From positions 1,116,001 through 1,180,000 of the forward strand of contig NZ_CP010523.2 of assembly GCF_000828055.2 (NCBI RefSeq): a stretch of DNA of 64,000 nucleotides. The letters run 5' to 3'. This document shows, piece after piece, positions 53,166 through 62,573 of this stretch (position 1 is its first letter; each line of letters opens with the position of its first letter). The position numbers and the translations under genes are program-made. Below the pieces are notes generated by a model, which ran no database searches, was not told where the DNA came from, and saw nothing but the letters and a program-made list of their open reading frames with translations. Source of the stretch: Klebsiella variicola (GTDB lineage: Bacteria; Pseudomonadota; Gammaproteobacteria; Enterobacterales; Enterobacteriaceae).

Positions 53166-53759
53166 ATGAAAACCCAACTTCGTATTATGGCAATTCTCAT
53201 GGGCGCGCTGGTTTCGGGCGCGGCAATTTCAGGCAATACGCAACCGGCAAGATCGACAATGACCGTTAACCCAGGCGCCAGCGCAGGCACTCAGGGTACC
53301 GGTGGGCAGGTAATTTTTAACGGCTCTATTACCGACAGCTCCTGCAACGTCGACAGCGGTTCAACCGGCCAGACCGTGGATCTGGGCAAATGGGCCAGCA
53401 GCTATTTTACCGGCACCGGCTCCGAAACCACCAAAACTCCCTTCCATATCAAAGTCAAAGATTGCCCGGCCAGCGTGGCCAAGGTTGCGGTGCTGTTTGA
53501 CGGCGCGCGCGATCAGTCTGATACCACTCTGCTGGCCACCAATGGCGGCGCCACCGGCGTGGCGATCAAGCTGTATGAAGACGACCAGAACACGGCGGTC
53601 AGCCTCGGCAAAGTGTCCAAAGATCACCCGGTCGTCGCGGGCGCCACTGCCGGCACCGGCTCTGCTGACCTCGAGTTTTACGCCGACTATGTCTCTACCG
53701 GAGCCGTGGCGGCGGGCGATGCCAACGGTACGGCTAATTTCAATATGATTTATAACTAA
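53166..53759 (+). CDS. Major fimbrial subunit (chaperone-usher pilin)
   Basis: Type 1-like pilin of 197 residues with a signal peptide (about 1-22), a flexible Gly/Thr-rich N-terminal donor strand region, a conserved disulfide pair Cys60 and Cys100 (DSSCNVDS, VKDCPAS), and the C-terminal beta strand ending NMIYN with the penultimate Tyr recognised by the chaperone. First gene of a pilin-chaperone-usher-adhesin set. The specific Klebsiella operon name is not assigned here. Confidence 0.88.
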   Translation: MKTQLRIMAILMGALVSGAAISGNTQPARSTMTVNPGASAGTQGTGGQVIFNGSITDSSCNVDSGSTGQTVDLGKWASSYFTGTGSETTKTPFHIKVKDCPASVAKVAVLFDGARDQSDTTLLATNGGATGVAIKLYEDDQNTAVSLGKVSKDHPVVAGATAGTGSADLEFYADYVSTGAVAAGDANGTANFNMIYN

Positions 53760-53953
53760 GCATATTGCGCGTTATTCAGAGCCAGTCCATTGCGTCTGGA
53801 TCCATAGCAGTCTGTTGAAATATTAATGGCGAAGCAGTCGCGATATATATTCGTGACGGTATTGTTGTTCCTGCTAATTATCTCAATGGTTACTGGCTCT
53901 GTTATTCACAGCTTTATTTTATTGTCTGTTCAACCTTTACCTGATGGTTATTA

Positions 53954-54616
53954 ATGATGAAGAAAATAATTGCCGTTGCGGCTTTTCTGCTGTGCTCCAC
54001 GGCAGCGCAGGCCGGTATTGTCATGGGGGGAACCCGTGTGATTTATCAGGAAGGGAAGCGTGAAGCCGCTATTTCAGTCACCAATGCCGATACTCACACA
54101 CCCTATCTGGTGCAGTCGTGGGTGGAAAATTACGCGGAAAATGACAAGAGCAAGGTGCCCTTTATTGTGACCCCACCGCTGTTCCGTCTCGATCCGGAGC
54201 AGAATAACGTTCTGCGTATTAACTTTATTGGCGCCTCGCTGCCCGGCGATCGTGAGTCGGTGTTTTGGCTGAACGTCAAAAGTATTTCTCCGACGCCGCA
54301 GGGCGAGGTGAATAAGCTGCAGGTCAATATTAAGTCGAAATTCAAAATTTTCTATCGCCCCAACGGTCTGGCAGGCGACCCGGCAAAAGCCTGGCAGCAA
54401 CTGAAGTTTACCCAGTCCGGCGGTCATCTGACGGTGGCAAACCCCACTCCCTATTTTGTCTCTTTTTACTCCGTCGCGGTGGGCGGGCAGAGCATCGATG
54501 AGCCAGGCATGGTGGCTCCGTTCGGCCAGAAAACGTGGCCGGTGAGCGGGCACGGCGCCGTCAAATGGCGGGCGATTAACGACTACGGTGGCGTCAGCGA
54601 TTTCGCCCAGCAGTAA
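53954..54616 (+). CDS. Periplasmic fimbrial chaperone, plus-strand module
   Basis: PapD/FimC-type chaperone of 220 residues with a signal peptide ending AAQAG. It has the two-immunoglobulin fold with G1-donor strand TRVIYQEGKREAAISVTN, the conserved NFIGASLPGDRESVFWLNV motif and an F1-G1 loop of FGS type (short). The first two codons are both ATG. It lies 194 bp after the pilin gene, a gap with no ORF, which leaves room for a transcript 3' end or processing site. Confidence 0.92.
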   Translation: MMKKIIAVAAFLLCSTAAQAGIVMGGTRVIYQEGKREAAISVTNADTHTPYLVQSWVENYAENDKSKVPFIVTPPLFRLDPEQNNVLRINFIGASLPGDRESVFWLNVKSISPTPQGEVNKLQVNIKSKFKIFYRPNGLAGDPAKAWQQLKFTQSGGHLTVANPTPYFVSFYSVAVGGQSIDEPGMVAPFGQKTWPVSGHGAVKWRAINDYGGVSDFAQQ

Positions 54617-54652
54617 TTCCCTTTTGTGATGACATGACCGGACGGCGCCAGC

Positions 54653-57208
54653 ATGAAAAGAACAACAACAGCGAAGGTGCGGGAGTATGCCGCAATGCCA
54701 GTGACCGCAGGACGGGCGCTGGCGCTGGCGACAGTGCCGACGATGATGTTTTGTCTCAGCCCGCTGAACCGGGCGCTGGCCGACGACTATTTTGACCCGG
54801 CGGCGCTGGAGTTTGCCGACCCGCAGCAGCAAACCTCCGACCTGCACTACTTCGCCAAACCCGGCGGGCAGCAGCCGGGCACTTACTCTGTCACCGTGGT
54901 GGTTAACGATCAGGAGCTGGGTCAGGCTGATATTACGTTTGTTGACGATGGCGGGAAGCTGCAGCCGGTGCTGACGCCCGGTCAGCTGGCGGATTATGGG
55001 GTCAACGTCAGCGCCTTTCCCGCCTTTCAAACGCTGCATGAAGGAGAAACCTTCACCCGGATCGAGAAGTTTATTCCCGACGCCAGCAGTCGGTTCACCT
55101 TTGCTAACCAGCGCCTGACGCTGAGTATTCCCCAGGCGGCGATGAACGTGCAAAGCCGCGGCTATGTCGATCCCTCGCGCTGGGACGATGGCGTGCCGGC
55201 CGCGTTTGTCGATTACTATTTTTCCGGCGCGCAAATAAAGAACGCCGATGACGGGGAGAGCAGCCGCTCAAACTACCTCAATTTACGCAGCGGCGTGAAC
55301 CTGGGCGCCTGGCGGCTGCGCAACGTCTCCTCAATGCAGTACGACCAGCAGCGCCGGCACTGGGATACCCAGAGCACCTGGCTGCAGCGCGACGTCCGCT
55401 CGCTGAAGAGCTTGCTGCGGATCGGCGATACCTACACCACCGGCGATGTGTTTGACAGCATCCCCTTTCGCGGCGTCCAGCTGATGTCTGACGATGAGAT
55501 GCTTCCGGACAGCCAGCGCGGCTTTGCCCCCACCATCCGCGGCGTGGCGCACAGCAATGCCAAAGTGACCGTCTCTCAGCACGGGTATGTGATCTACGAA
55601 ACCTTCGTGTCGCCGGGGGCATTTGCCATCAGCGATCTTTACCCCACCTCGCAGAGCGGCGATCTGGAGGTGAAGGTGACCGAGAGCAATGGTTCGGTGC
55701 GCACTTTTACTCAGCCCTATTCCGCAGTTCCTTTTATGCTGCGCGAAGGGCGCGGCAAATTCAGCCTTAGCGCCGGGCGCTACCATTCGGGGGCGGATAC
55801 CGTCCGCTCGCCGGAATTCCTGCAGGGAACCCTGTTCTACGGTCTGTCGGCGGGATTTACTCTCTACGGCGGTACGCAACTGGCCCAGGACTATCAGTCC
55901 TGGGCGCTGGGCCTGGGGCGCGGTTTCGGCGAGTTCGGATCGCTGGGAGGCGACGTGACCCAGGCCATCACCCGCACGCCGTCGGGCAAGCGCTACGCGG
56001 GCCATTCGCTGCGCGCCCAGTATCAGAAAGATTTTGTCAGCTCGGGGACTTCATTCAGCCTCGCCAGCTACCGCTACTCCTCCAGCGGCTATTACGATTT
56101 TGCCGAAGCCAGCGCGCTGGAAAGCGCGCAGGGGCAGGTGGACAACCGGCGTCGCCGGGAAGAGCTGTCGGTGACACAAAGCCTTGGCGGCCTCGGCAGT
56201 CTGGCGATCTCCGCCTGGTCGCAGGATTACTGGCACCGGCAGAGCCGGGATGAGACGGTACACCTCGGGTTCTACAGCGCCTGGAAGGGGATCTCCTGGG
56301 GCGTGGGCTATTACTACACCCGCGCCAGCAATCAGGAAAAAAATGACCGTTCCTGGTCATTTAATATCAACATCCCGCTGGGCGGCCCGCTGTCCGACAG
56401 CGCGGTAAGCTATAACACCACCTCGGACAGCAATGGCTATACCTCGCAGCAGGTCTTGCTGTATGGCGCGGTGCCGACGCGGCCAAATCTGTTCTATTCG
56501 GTCCAGCAGGGCTATGGCAACCAGGGGCGAGGCAGCAACAGCAGCGTCGCGCTGGATTACCACGGCGGCTTCGGCAACGCCCAGCTCGGCTATCGTCATG
56601 ACGCCGCCAGCAACCAGCTGACCTGGGGAGGCGCCGGCTCGGTGGTCGCGCATCCGCACGGCGTCACCTTCGGCCAGACGGTGGGCGAGAGCTTCGCCAT
56701 CGTCCGCGCGCCGGGGGCCGCTGGGGTGGCGGTACAAAACGGCAACAATGTGCACACCGACTGGCGCGGCTATGCCGTGGTGCCATCCCTGACCGCCTAT
56801 CGAAAAAATGTCATTACCCTCGACACAGAGTCGATGGCCGACGATACCGACGTCGATCAGGAGGGGCAGACCGTGATCCCCGGCGGCGGCGCGGTGGTGA
56901 TGGCCAACTACCGGACCCACATTGGCAACCGGGTGCTGTTTACCCTGCGCAATGCCCAGGGGCCGTTGCCGTTTGGCGCCAGCGCGCGGCTGGTCACGGC
57001 GGAGGAGAGCGGCAATGCGCCGGGCGGCATGGTGGCCGACGGTGGGCAGGTGTACCTCAGCGGCGTGCCGCAGGAGGGGACCCTGGCGGTGAGCTGGGTC
57101 GTTAACAACCAGTCGCAGAGCTGCACGCTGCATTTTCAACTTCCGGATAACCCACAGCAGAGTCTGAATACGGTGAAAACCGTCTCCGGACTGTGCCAGA
57201 CACGCTGA
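54653..57208 (+). CDS. Outer-membrane fimbrial usher
   Basis: FimD/PapC-type usher of 851 residues. Signal peptide, N-terminal periplasmic domain (YFDPAALEFADPQQQ), a 24-strand pore interrupted by a plug (about 230-330; WSQ-rich and SLKSLLRIGDTYTTGDVFDS), and C-terminal domains (to SQSCTLHFQLP). It assembles and secretes pilin-chaperone complexes. Only one usher exists in the island, so it must serve both chaperone-pilin sets if both are used. Confidence 0.93.
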   Translation: MKRTTTAKVREYAAMPVTAGRALALATVPTMMFCLSPLNRALADDYFDPAALEFADPQQQTSDLHYFAKPGGQQPGTYSVTVVVNDQELGQADITFVDDGGKLQPVLTPGQLADYGVNVSAFPAFQTLHEGETFTRIEKFIPDASSRFTFANQRLTLSIPQAAMNVQSRGYVDPSRWDDGVPAAFVDYYFSGAQIKNADDGESSRSNYLNLRSGVNLGAWRLRNVSSMQYDQQRRHWDTQSTWLQRDVRSLKSLLRIGDTYTTGDVFDSIPFRGVQLMSDDEMLPDSQRGFAPTIRGVAHSNAKVTVSQHGYVIYETFVSPGAFAISDLYPTSQSGDLEVKVTESNGSVRTFTQPYSAVPFMLREGRGKFSLSAGRYHSGADTVRSPEFLQGTLFYGLSAGFTLYGGTQLAQDYQSWALGLGRGFGEFGSLGGDVTQAITRTPSGKRYAGHSLRAQYQKDFVSSGTSFSLASYRYSSSGYYDFAEASALESAQGQVDNRRRREELSVTQSLGGLGSLAISAWSQDYWHRQSRDETVHLGFYSAWKGISWGVGYYYTRASNQEKNDRSWSFNINIPLGGPLSDSAVSYNTTSDSNGYTSQQVLLYGAVPTRPNLFYSVQQGYGNQGRGSNSSVALDYHGGFGNAQLGYRHDAASNQLTWGGAGSVVAHPHGVTFGQTVGESFAIVRAPGAAGVAVQNGNNVHTDWRGYAVVPSLTAYRKNVITLDTESMADDTDVDQEGQTVIPGGGAVVMANYRTHIGNRVLFTLRNAQGPLPFGASARLVTAEESGNAPGGMVADGGQVYLSGVPQEGTLAVSWVVNNQSQSCTLHFQLPDNPQQSLNTVKTVSGLCQTR

Positions 57209-57215
57209 GGCGGCT

Positions 57216-58310
57216 ATGAAATCTGTTTTTCGTCTACTTCCTGTTCTCTTTCTGCTGGCGCTGAGTGGTTACCTCCCCGGCGTGCGGGCTGAAACCTGCC
57301 GCGCGAATATCGGCCAGACCACGGTCAATATTCCCAATATCAAATATTTACCCACGCTGCCGGTCAATACCCAGATGACCAGCGCGATGGCGGATAACGG
57401 CAGCGGGATCCCCTTTTCCTGCGACCTGCAGCTGCCGACGGCGAGCGCCAAACGCATCGTCTATAAGCAACTGAAAACCGGCGGCTCGCCGGTGGTGATT
57501 AACGGACAGCACGTCTACCCCAGCGCCATCGACGGCATCGGTTACTCGCTCAGCTTTCAGTGCGCGGGCGGCCCGATGCGCGCTATCGACGGCAGCCACT
57601 CCGCAGGCGGCGAGTCGGTGGTGGTGTGCGACAGCGCAATGCTTCCGGCGCTGATGACGCAGCAGCAAACCACGGTCAGGATCGCGGTGACCTTCTATAA
57701 AACCGGGACGGTGCAGCTGGCGGACGGGACGCACACCAACTCGCCGTCGCTGCCGCAGGTGGGGGAGATGACCATTGAGCAGCAGGCCAGCGGGAGCGCC
57801 AGCTATGTCGCCAGCGCGCCGGTCAGTATCGATATGGCGGCCCTGAACGTGGACATCGGCAGCAGCGGCAGCTGTCAGGTAGCGACGTCGACGATCCAGG
57901 TCACTCTGGGCACGGTAAACCGGGCGGAGTTTCACGGTAAAGGGAGCACCGGCGGCCAGGCGAAGCGCTTTTCGATCCCGGTGTTCTGCCCGTCGCCGAC
58001 CGACGTGCGCATCGGCTTTTTCGGCGTCAGCGTGGAGAGCGATACCCTGGCCCTGAGCAAGGCCAGCAACAGCGCCAGCGGCGTCGGCGTGAAGCTGACC
58101 TACGGTAATAACCCCGGCGCGGCGGTCTCTGATGGCACCAGCGTTAAGATCAATGAGGCCAGCAACTTGCCGATCCTGAAAAGGGTGACCGGCACAAACG
58201 CCGGTACCGCCGAGGCGATCAATTTTAACGCCCAGTATGTGCAAACTGACGCCACGGTGGGGGCGGGCACGGCCAACAGCATGGTGACCTTCGCCCTGGA
58301 GTATAACTAG
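57216..58310 (+). CDS. Two-domain tip adhesin
   Basis: Predicted fimbrial adhesin of 364 residues: signal peptide, an N-terminal receptor-binding domain (about 25-205, with Cys pairs), and a C-terminal pilin domain (from about 210, starting SGSCQVATSTIQVTLGTV) ending FALEYN with penultimate Tyr. The receptor is unknown. It follows the usher by 7 nt and meets the convergent chaperone gene with a 4-bp overlap. Confidence 0.87.
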   Translation: MKSVFRLLPVLFLLALSGYLPGVRAETCRANIGQTTVNIPNIKYLPTLPVNTQMTSAMADNGSGIPFSCDLQLPTASAKRIVYKQLKTGGSPVVINGQHVYPSAIDGIGYSLSFQCAGGPMRAIDGSHSAGGESVVVCDSAMLPALMTQQQTTVRIAVTFYKTGTVQLADGTHTNSPSLPQVGEMTIEQQASGSASYVASAPVSIDMAALNVDIGSSGSCQVATSTIQVTLGTVNRAEFHGKGSTGGQAKRFSIPVFCPSPTDVRIGFFGVSVESDTLALSKASNSASGVGVKLTYGNNPGAAVSDGTSVKINEASNLPILKRVTGTNAGTAEAINFNAQYVQTDATVGAGTANSMVTFALEYN

Positions 58311-58996
58311 CCTGACGCTGGCGCATGGGCATTCTGCAGGGGGATGGGCACCACCGCGCCGTAGTCGTCGATATAGTTCAGCTGGTACAGGCGAGTGCTG
58401 TCGGTGGTCATCACGGTATGGCTGCTGTATGGCCGGAGCATCACGTTTCTCATCGGCGAGAGGTGGCCTTTATTATCGATCAGCGTCCCGTTGACCAGGG
58501 TGATATGCAGTGGGCCTGAGTTGGTAAAGCGCAGGTGATTCCCGCTCTGCTGCCACTGCAGCTTTTGCACCTCTCTGGCGAGGGTGGTGGTGATGGCGGG
58601 CGGACGATAAAAGAGCTTCAGGCGGGTACGGACGACAAATTGCAGCGTATGCGTGCCGACGGCTGCGGGAGGCGTCTCCTGGATATTGACCCAGTACACG
58701 CTTTCCCGATCGCCGGGCAGCCCGCCGCCGAGATAGATAAAGCGCAGCTGGGCGGATTGTTGCGGCGATAAATAGACCTGCGGCGGCGTCGCCACTATCG
58801 GCAGGCCGACGCGCGAGGTATTGAGTCCGGCGTCCAGCCAGATCTGCACTTTATAAGGCGTGCTGCTGCGATTGTGAATGTTCAGGCTGGCGACCTTTTC
58901 TTTCCCGGAATAGACCACCCGCGTGGCATTAATGGTGATCCCGGCGCAGGCCTGAAAGGTCACTGCGCAGAGCAGAACCGCCAGTTGTGTTTTCAT
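58307..58996 (-). CDS. Second periplasmic fimbrial chaperone, minus-strand module
   Basis: PapD-type chaperone of 229 residues with a signal peptide ending CAG. Motifs: TRVVYSGKEKVASLNIHNRS and the conserved FIYLGGGLPGDRESVYWVNI. Recognisably related to but clearly distinct from the plus-strand chaperone. It is downstream of a pilin gene and convergent with the adhesin gene. An additional chaperone without its own usher is unusual but known in some fimbrial loci. Confidence 0.88.
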   Translation of the reverse strand: MKTQLAVLLCAVTFQACAGITINATRVVYSGKEKVASLNIHNRSSTPYKVQIWLDAGLNTSRVGLPIVATPPQVYLSPQQSAQLRFIYLGGGLPGDRESVYWVNIQETPPAAVGTHTLQFVVRTRLKLFYRPPAITTTLAREVQKLQWQQSGNHLRFTNSGPLHITLVNGTLIDNKGHLSPMRNVMLRPYSSHTVMTTDSTRLYQLNYIDDYGAVVPIPLQNAHAPASG

Positions 58997-59032
58997 GAGG
59001 ACTCCCTTGACGTCTCATCCCTGACCGGGAAG

Positions 59033-59584
59033 CTATTCCTGCATAATGGTAAATCGGGCCGTCGCATTGCCGTCGCCGGGATCGGCGTGGGTTTTGTCCC
59101 AGGTGTAATAGAAGGCGTTCAGCCTGAAGGTTCCGGAGCCGCCGTCCACCGGGATCTCTATGCGGGGATCGTGTTGCGGATCAAGGCGTTCATCGAGGCT
59201 GAGCGGGGTGCCCGTGCGGTCAGTGAGCAGAATACCTACCTTGCTGGCCGGCTTACCGCTGCCGTCGAGCGCCAGCACGCGGTTTTCAGGTGTGTCGGCA
59301 GGCGAGGGGCCGTCAACCACAATGTAGTAAGTGCCTTTCTCACAATCTTTAACGCGAATGTCGATGCCGACCGCCGGCCCGGTCCCAGACTGACTGTTTT
59401 TCAGTCTCGACAGCGGAATAGCGCCCATACTGACGTCGATGACCCCGCTGTCGTTCACCCCTTCGAGCTTGCAGGAGGCGTTCACGACCTTGCCGATGAA
59501 ATTCAGCTTGCCCTCTGCCGCGAGTGCAGGGACAGCGGCCAGCCCGGCAAAGACCGTCGCCAGACACAGCGTGATTATTTTCAT
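59033..59584 (-). CDS. Second fimbrial subunit, minus-strand module
   Basis: Pilin of 183 residues with a signal peptide ending ALAAEG, N-terminal extension GKLNFIGKVVNASCKL, and a Cys pair (Cys38-region NASCKLEG and VKDCEKG). The end is TIMQE, lacking the penultimate Tyr seen in the other subunits, so its chaperone contact may differ. It is the first gene of a two-gene minus-strand operon (pilin, chaperone) with a 36-bp gap. Confidence 0.85.
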   Translation of the reverse strand: MKIITLCLATVFAGLAAVPALAAEGKLNFIGKVVNASCKLEGVNDSGVIDVSMGAIPLSRLKNSQSGTGPAVGIDIRVKDCEKGTYYIVVDGPSPADTPENRVLALDGSGKPASKVGILLTDRTGTPLSLDERLDPQHDPRIEIPVDGGSGTFRLNAFYYTWDKTHADPGDGNATARFTIMQE

Positions 59585-60124
59585 TTTCTTTCCTTCTCTA
59601 TTGCCCGTAAAGCTGGCGCCAGGGCCGTTATTTTGATGAGTCTTATTTACGCCAGGTATGTTTTTTATTAATTCATCTGACTGACAAATTTATTAATACC
59701 AGGAAATAAACTGGCTTGTTATTTAGGGGCTGCTTTTGTCGGGATAGTAGCGTGGGGGAATTGCGACGTAAATAAGACGGTTATTAACGCGAGTTGAATG
59801 CCAAATATCGCTCGATAAAATAAATTGCTATTTTAATTCAATGCATTAGAAATAGCTTATTGCTCTTTTTTGCCAGGTGTTCGAACCCACTTCATGGTGG
59901 AAAATACGATCGTTCACGTAAGGCTACGCCCGGCAGATGAGGGATCATTCACCGGAGGGGGCTGTTTTTTATCGCCAGATTTGCGATCGGCAACCGTGCT
60001 GCCGGGTTGTATGTCACGATGATTAAAAATAGGATGAATGCCCTGGCGTATGCTGCGGATGGTGTGGACTGATAAGCGGCCGATCACCCCGGCGCGAAAA
60101 ATCGATAACGATAAGGATGGCGAG
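59585..60124. other. Intergenic region between the fimbrial island and the binding-protein gene
   Basis: 540 bp without a supported gene. The first part is AT-rich and must hold the promoter of the minus-strand pilin operon. A string resembling a tRNA T-loop (GGTGTTCGAACCCAC, 59877-59891) has no matching tRNA arms. Frames here are short and do not continue any neighbour. Sequence composition returns to GC-rich near 59930. Confidence 0.4.
59691..59706 (+). repeat. 16-bp direct repeat, right copy
   Basis: TATTAATACCAGGAAA, identical to 52694-52709 and in the same orientation, 107 bp upstream of the minus-strand pilin start. Confidence 0.5.
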
Positions 60125-60886
60125 ATGAAACTGACGGTGGGGCTGGCGCTGACGCTGGCGATAATGACCTGCGGCGCCCAGGCGCGCGATATGCAAACCA
60201 TCGAGCACAGCGGTGAGCTGAAAGTGGGCGTGCCGGGCGATTACGCCCCGCTGGCGTTTCGCAATGCCGCCGGCGAGCTGCAGGGCTATGACGTGGACAT
60301 GGCCCGCGATCTCGGGCGCACGCTGGGGCTGAAGGTGAGCTTCGTCTACACCAGCTGGCCAGCGCTCGCCGCCGATCTGCGGGCGGACAAGTTTGATATT
60401 GCGATGGGCGGCGTGACGCAGACTCCGGCGCGGGCGAAGGGCTTCGCCCTCAGCCACCCGGTAGTGGCGAACGGTAAAATCGCCTTAGCCAACTGCCAGG
60501 CCGCCCCGCGGCTCGGCTCGCTGGCGAAGATTGACCGCCCGGAGGTGAAGGTGGTCGTCAACCCTGGCGGCACAAACCAGAGCTTTGTCGATGAGCATAT
60601 CAAGCAGGCGCAGATCATTCGCGTACAGAACAACGTCGACAATCTGGAGGCGCTGCGGCAGAAAACAGCCGATATGATGGTGACAGACCTGATCGAAGGC
60701 GACTATTACCAAAGCAAAGAGCCCGGCGTGTTCTGCGTTGCTAACGAAACACCGTTCGCCGGCACCGCCAGCGACAAGGTGTATATGATGAATAAGGATA
60801 ACCCGGCGCTGCTGGAGAAAGTGAACCAGTGGCTGGATAGCCAGGACAAAGAGGTTCTCAAACGGAAGTGGAAAATTCGCGGTTAA
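60125..60886 (+). CDS. Orphan periplasmic substrate-binding protein, amino-acid type
   Basis: Secreted bacterial solute-binding protein family 3 (type 2 periplasmic) of 253 residues. Signal peptide ends AQARD. Ligand-site motifs: GVPGDYAPLAFRNAAGELQGYDVDMARDL, GGVTQTPARAKGFALSHP and NPGGTNQSFVDEHI. The set is similar to polar amino-acid binding proteins and to the cyclohexadienyl dehydratase PheC, which shares this fold. No permease or ATPase is nearby, so it may serve a transporter elsewhere or be an enzyme. The frame opens 29 codons earlier; ATG 60125 gives a normal signal peptide. Confidence 0.75.
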   Translation: MKLTVGLALTLAIMTCGAQARDMQTIEHSGELKVGVPGDYAPLAFRNAAGELQGYDVDMARDLGRTLGLKVSFVYTSWPALAADLRADKFDIAMGGVTQTPARAKGFALSHPVVANGKIALANCQAAPRLGSLAKIDRPEVKVVVNPGGTNQSFVDEHIKQAQIIRVQNNVDNLEALRQKTADMMVTDLIEGDYYQSKEPGVFCVANETPFAGTASDKVYMMNKDNPALLEKVNQWLDSQDKEVLKRKWKIRG

Positions 60887-60940
60887 CGCGGCGGCGCGCC
60901 ACCGCCGGCAGACGCGTCCGGCGGTGGTTATCGTCCACGG

Positions 60941-61561
60941 TTAGCGCTGCGGCGACAGGGGCTGTCGCGCGAGGCCGCGGAAGTAGCAGGCGTAGCCGAG
61001 GGTGGCGGTCAGGCACAGCATATAGCCAAACGACTCGCTGCCTTCCTCGACCGTGTTTTTCACCACCCGGGCGTAGTTCTCATCCAGCACGGCGTACCAC
61101 AGGCCGTGCATGCCGAACAGCCGCGAGAAGACCAGAATCGCCAGCAGGCCGCTGATCATCATCCCGTAATAGGGCGTGCGGGTATACTCCGCCAGTTGCG
61201 ACAGGGTCTGACGCAGATGGCGCAGCGGCGCCAGCAGCGACCCTACGGTGGCCAGCAGGGCAAACCACACCCAGCTGCCGTGGGAGAGCAAATCAAACAG
61301 GCCATCCAGTTCACGGATCAGCATGGCGAGGAAGAAGCCGCCGATGAGGATATTGCTATAGCGCAGGTGGGTATATTTTCGCGCCAGCAGGAAGTGAACC
61401 AGTACGATGACGGCCAGCACGCTCTCCTGCACCACTTCGGTGAGCGACACCTCCGGGATGTCGTTGCCAAACACCCGAATATCCACCCATAGACAGAGTA
61501 CCGCGAGGGCGGCTGCGACCGCCGCGCCGAGAAAGAATAGCAAGCATCGTAACAGAGACAT
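60941..61561 (-). CDS. Predicted inner-membrane protein, unknown function
   Basis: 206 residues with about six hydrophobic spans (LRCLLFFLGAAVAAALAVLCLW, VVQESVLAVIVLVHFLLA, NILIGGFFLAMLI, WVWFALLATVGSLLAPL, MMISGLLAILVFS, YMLCLTATLGYACYF). No family was recognised. The frame could start three codons earlier with GTG. It converges on the binding-protein gene with a 54-bp gap. Confidence 0.7.
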   Translation of the reverse strand: MSLLRCLLFFLGAAVAAALAVLCLWVDIRVFGNDIPEVSLTEVVQESVLAVIVLVHFLLARKYTHLRYSNILIGGFFLAMLIRELDGLFDLLSHGSWVWFALLATVGSLLAPLRHLRQTLSQLAEYTRTPYYGMMISGLLAILVFSRLFGMHGLWYAVLDENYARVVKNTVEEGSESFGYMLCLTATLGYACYFRGLARQPLSPQR

Positions 61562-61718
61562 TAACACCACAACTTATACTTAAAAGAAATATCATAAGTT
61601 TTGGGAATGCATGTTCCTGCTCACTTTGTGCGACTTTGCCGCGTTTTTTTAACATTTTGCGCGGTTTAGCGCCGGCGAAGGCGACAGGGGAGGGTGACTC
61701 CCCTGAATGAGGTGGGCG

Positions 61719-62513
61719 TCAGAGAATATCATCCACCACGCCGCCGTCGACGCGCAGTGCGGCACCGGAGGTGGCCGATGCCTGCGGCGAGCAGACGTAG
61801 ACCACCATATTGGCGACCTCTTCCACCGAGGCCGCCCGCTGGATCACCGAGCTCGGACGATGGGTCATGACAAACGCTTTCGCCAGTTCCTCCAGCGACT
61901 TGCCGGTTTTCGCCACGTCGTCTTTCAGCATCTCGGCAAAGCCGTCGGAAATCGTCGGCCCTGGCAGTACGCTGTTAACGGTCACTCCGCTGCCGGCGAC
62001 ATATTTCGCCAGGCCGCGGGCCAGCGACAGCTGCGCGGTCTTGGTCACGCCATAATGGATCATGTCCGCCGGGATATTGCGCGCCGATTCTGAGGAGATA
62101 AACACCACCCGCCCCCAGCCTTTACTGACCATCGCCGGGAGCAGCCCCCGTGACAGGCGTACGCCGGACATGACGTTGGTCTGCCAGTAGTTGTCCCATG
62201 TCGCGTCGTCGGTGGCGTAGAAATCCTGCGGGCCATAGATCCCGGCGTTATTGACCAGAATATCGACGCCGGTCACCGCCCGCAGCAGCTGGGCTGCGCC
62301 GTCGGCGTCGCTGAGGTCGGCGATGGCGGGTCGCGCCTTCGCGCCCGACACCTCATTTTGCAGACGAGCGATGGCGGCGTTCACGCTCTGCTCGCTGCGC
62401 CCGTTAATGATGATCTCTGCGCCGCTCTCCGCCAGGCCTTTGGCGATGGCGAAGCCAATACCCGCCGTGGAGGCGGTGACCAGCGCGACTTTCCCCGATA
62501 AATCAATCTTCAT
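61719..62513 (-). CDS. Short-chain dehydrogenase/reductase
   Basis: SDR of 264 residues with the classical nucleotide fold (KVALVTASTAGIGFAIAKGL; TGxxxGIG here ASTAGIG), NNAG in ILVNNAGIYG, and catalytic Ser/Tyr/Lys in FISSESARNIPADMIHYGVTK. Substrate unknown. ATG 62513 is chosen over a codon ten upstream because it starts the family beta strand MKIDLSGKVALV. It lies 60 bp downstream of the GhrA-like gene, probably in the same transcript. Confidence 0.85.
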   Translation of the reverse strand: MKIDLSGKVALVTASTAGIGFAIAKGLAESGAEIIINGRSEQSVNAAIARLQNEVSGAKARPAIADLSDADGAAQLLRAVTGVDILVNNAGIYGPQDFYATDDATWDNYWQTNVMSGVRLSRGLLPAMVSKGWGRVVFISSESARNIPADMIHYGVTKTAQLSLARGLAKYVAGSGVTVNSVLPGPTISDGFAEMLKDDVAKTGKSLEELAKAFVMTHRPSSVIQRAASVEEVANMVVYVCSPQASATSGAALRVDGGVVDDIL

Positions 62514-62573
62514 GTTCCTGCCTTCTGGTTGTGGATCTCCCATTAAGCGTAGCAGCGGCAGTATGGCTGGGGA

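Noticed and set aside
59877-59891. tRNA-like T-loop string GGTGTTCGAACCCAC
   Set aside because: The stems do not pair properly and no other tRNA arms are nearby, so it is not a tRNA or a clear attachment site.
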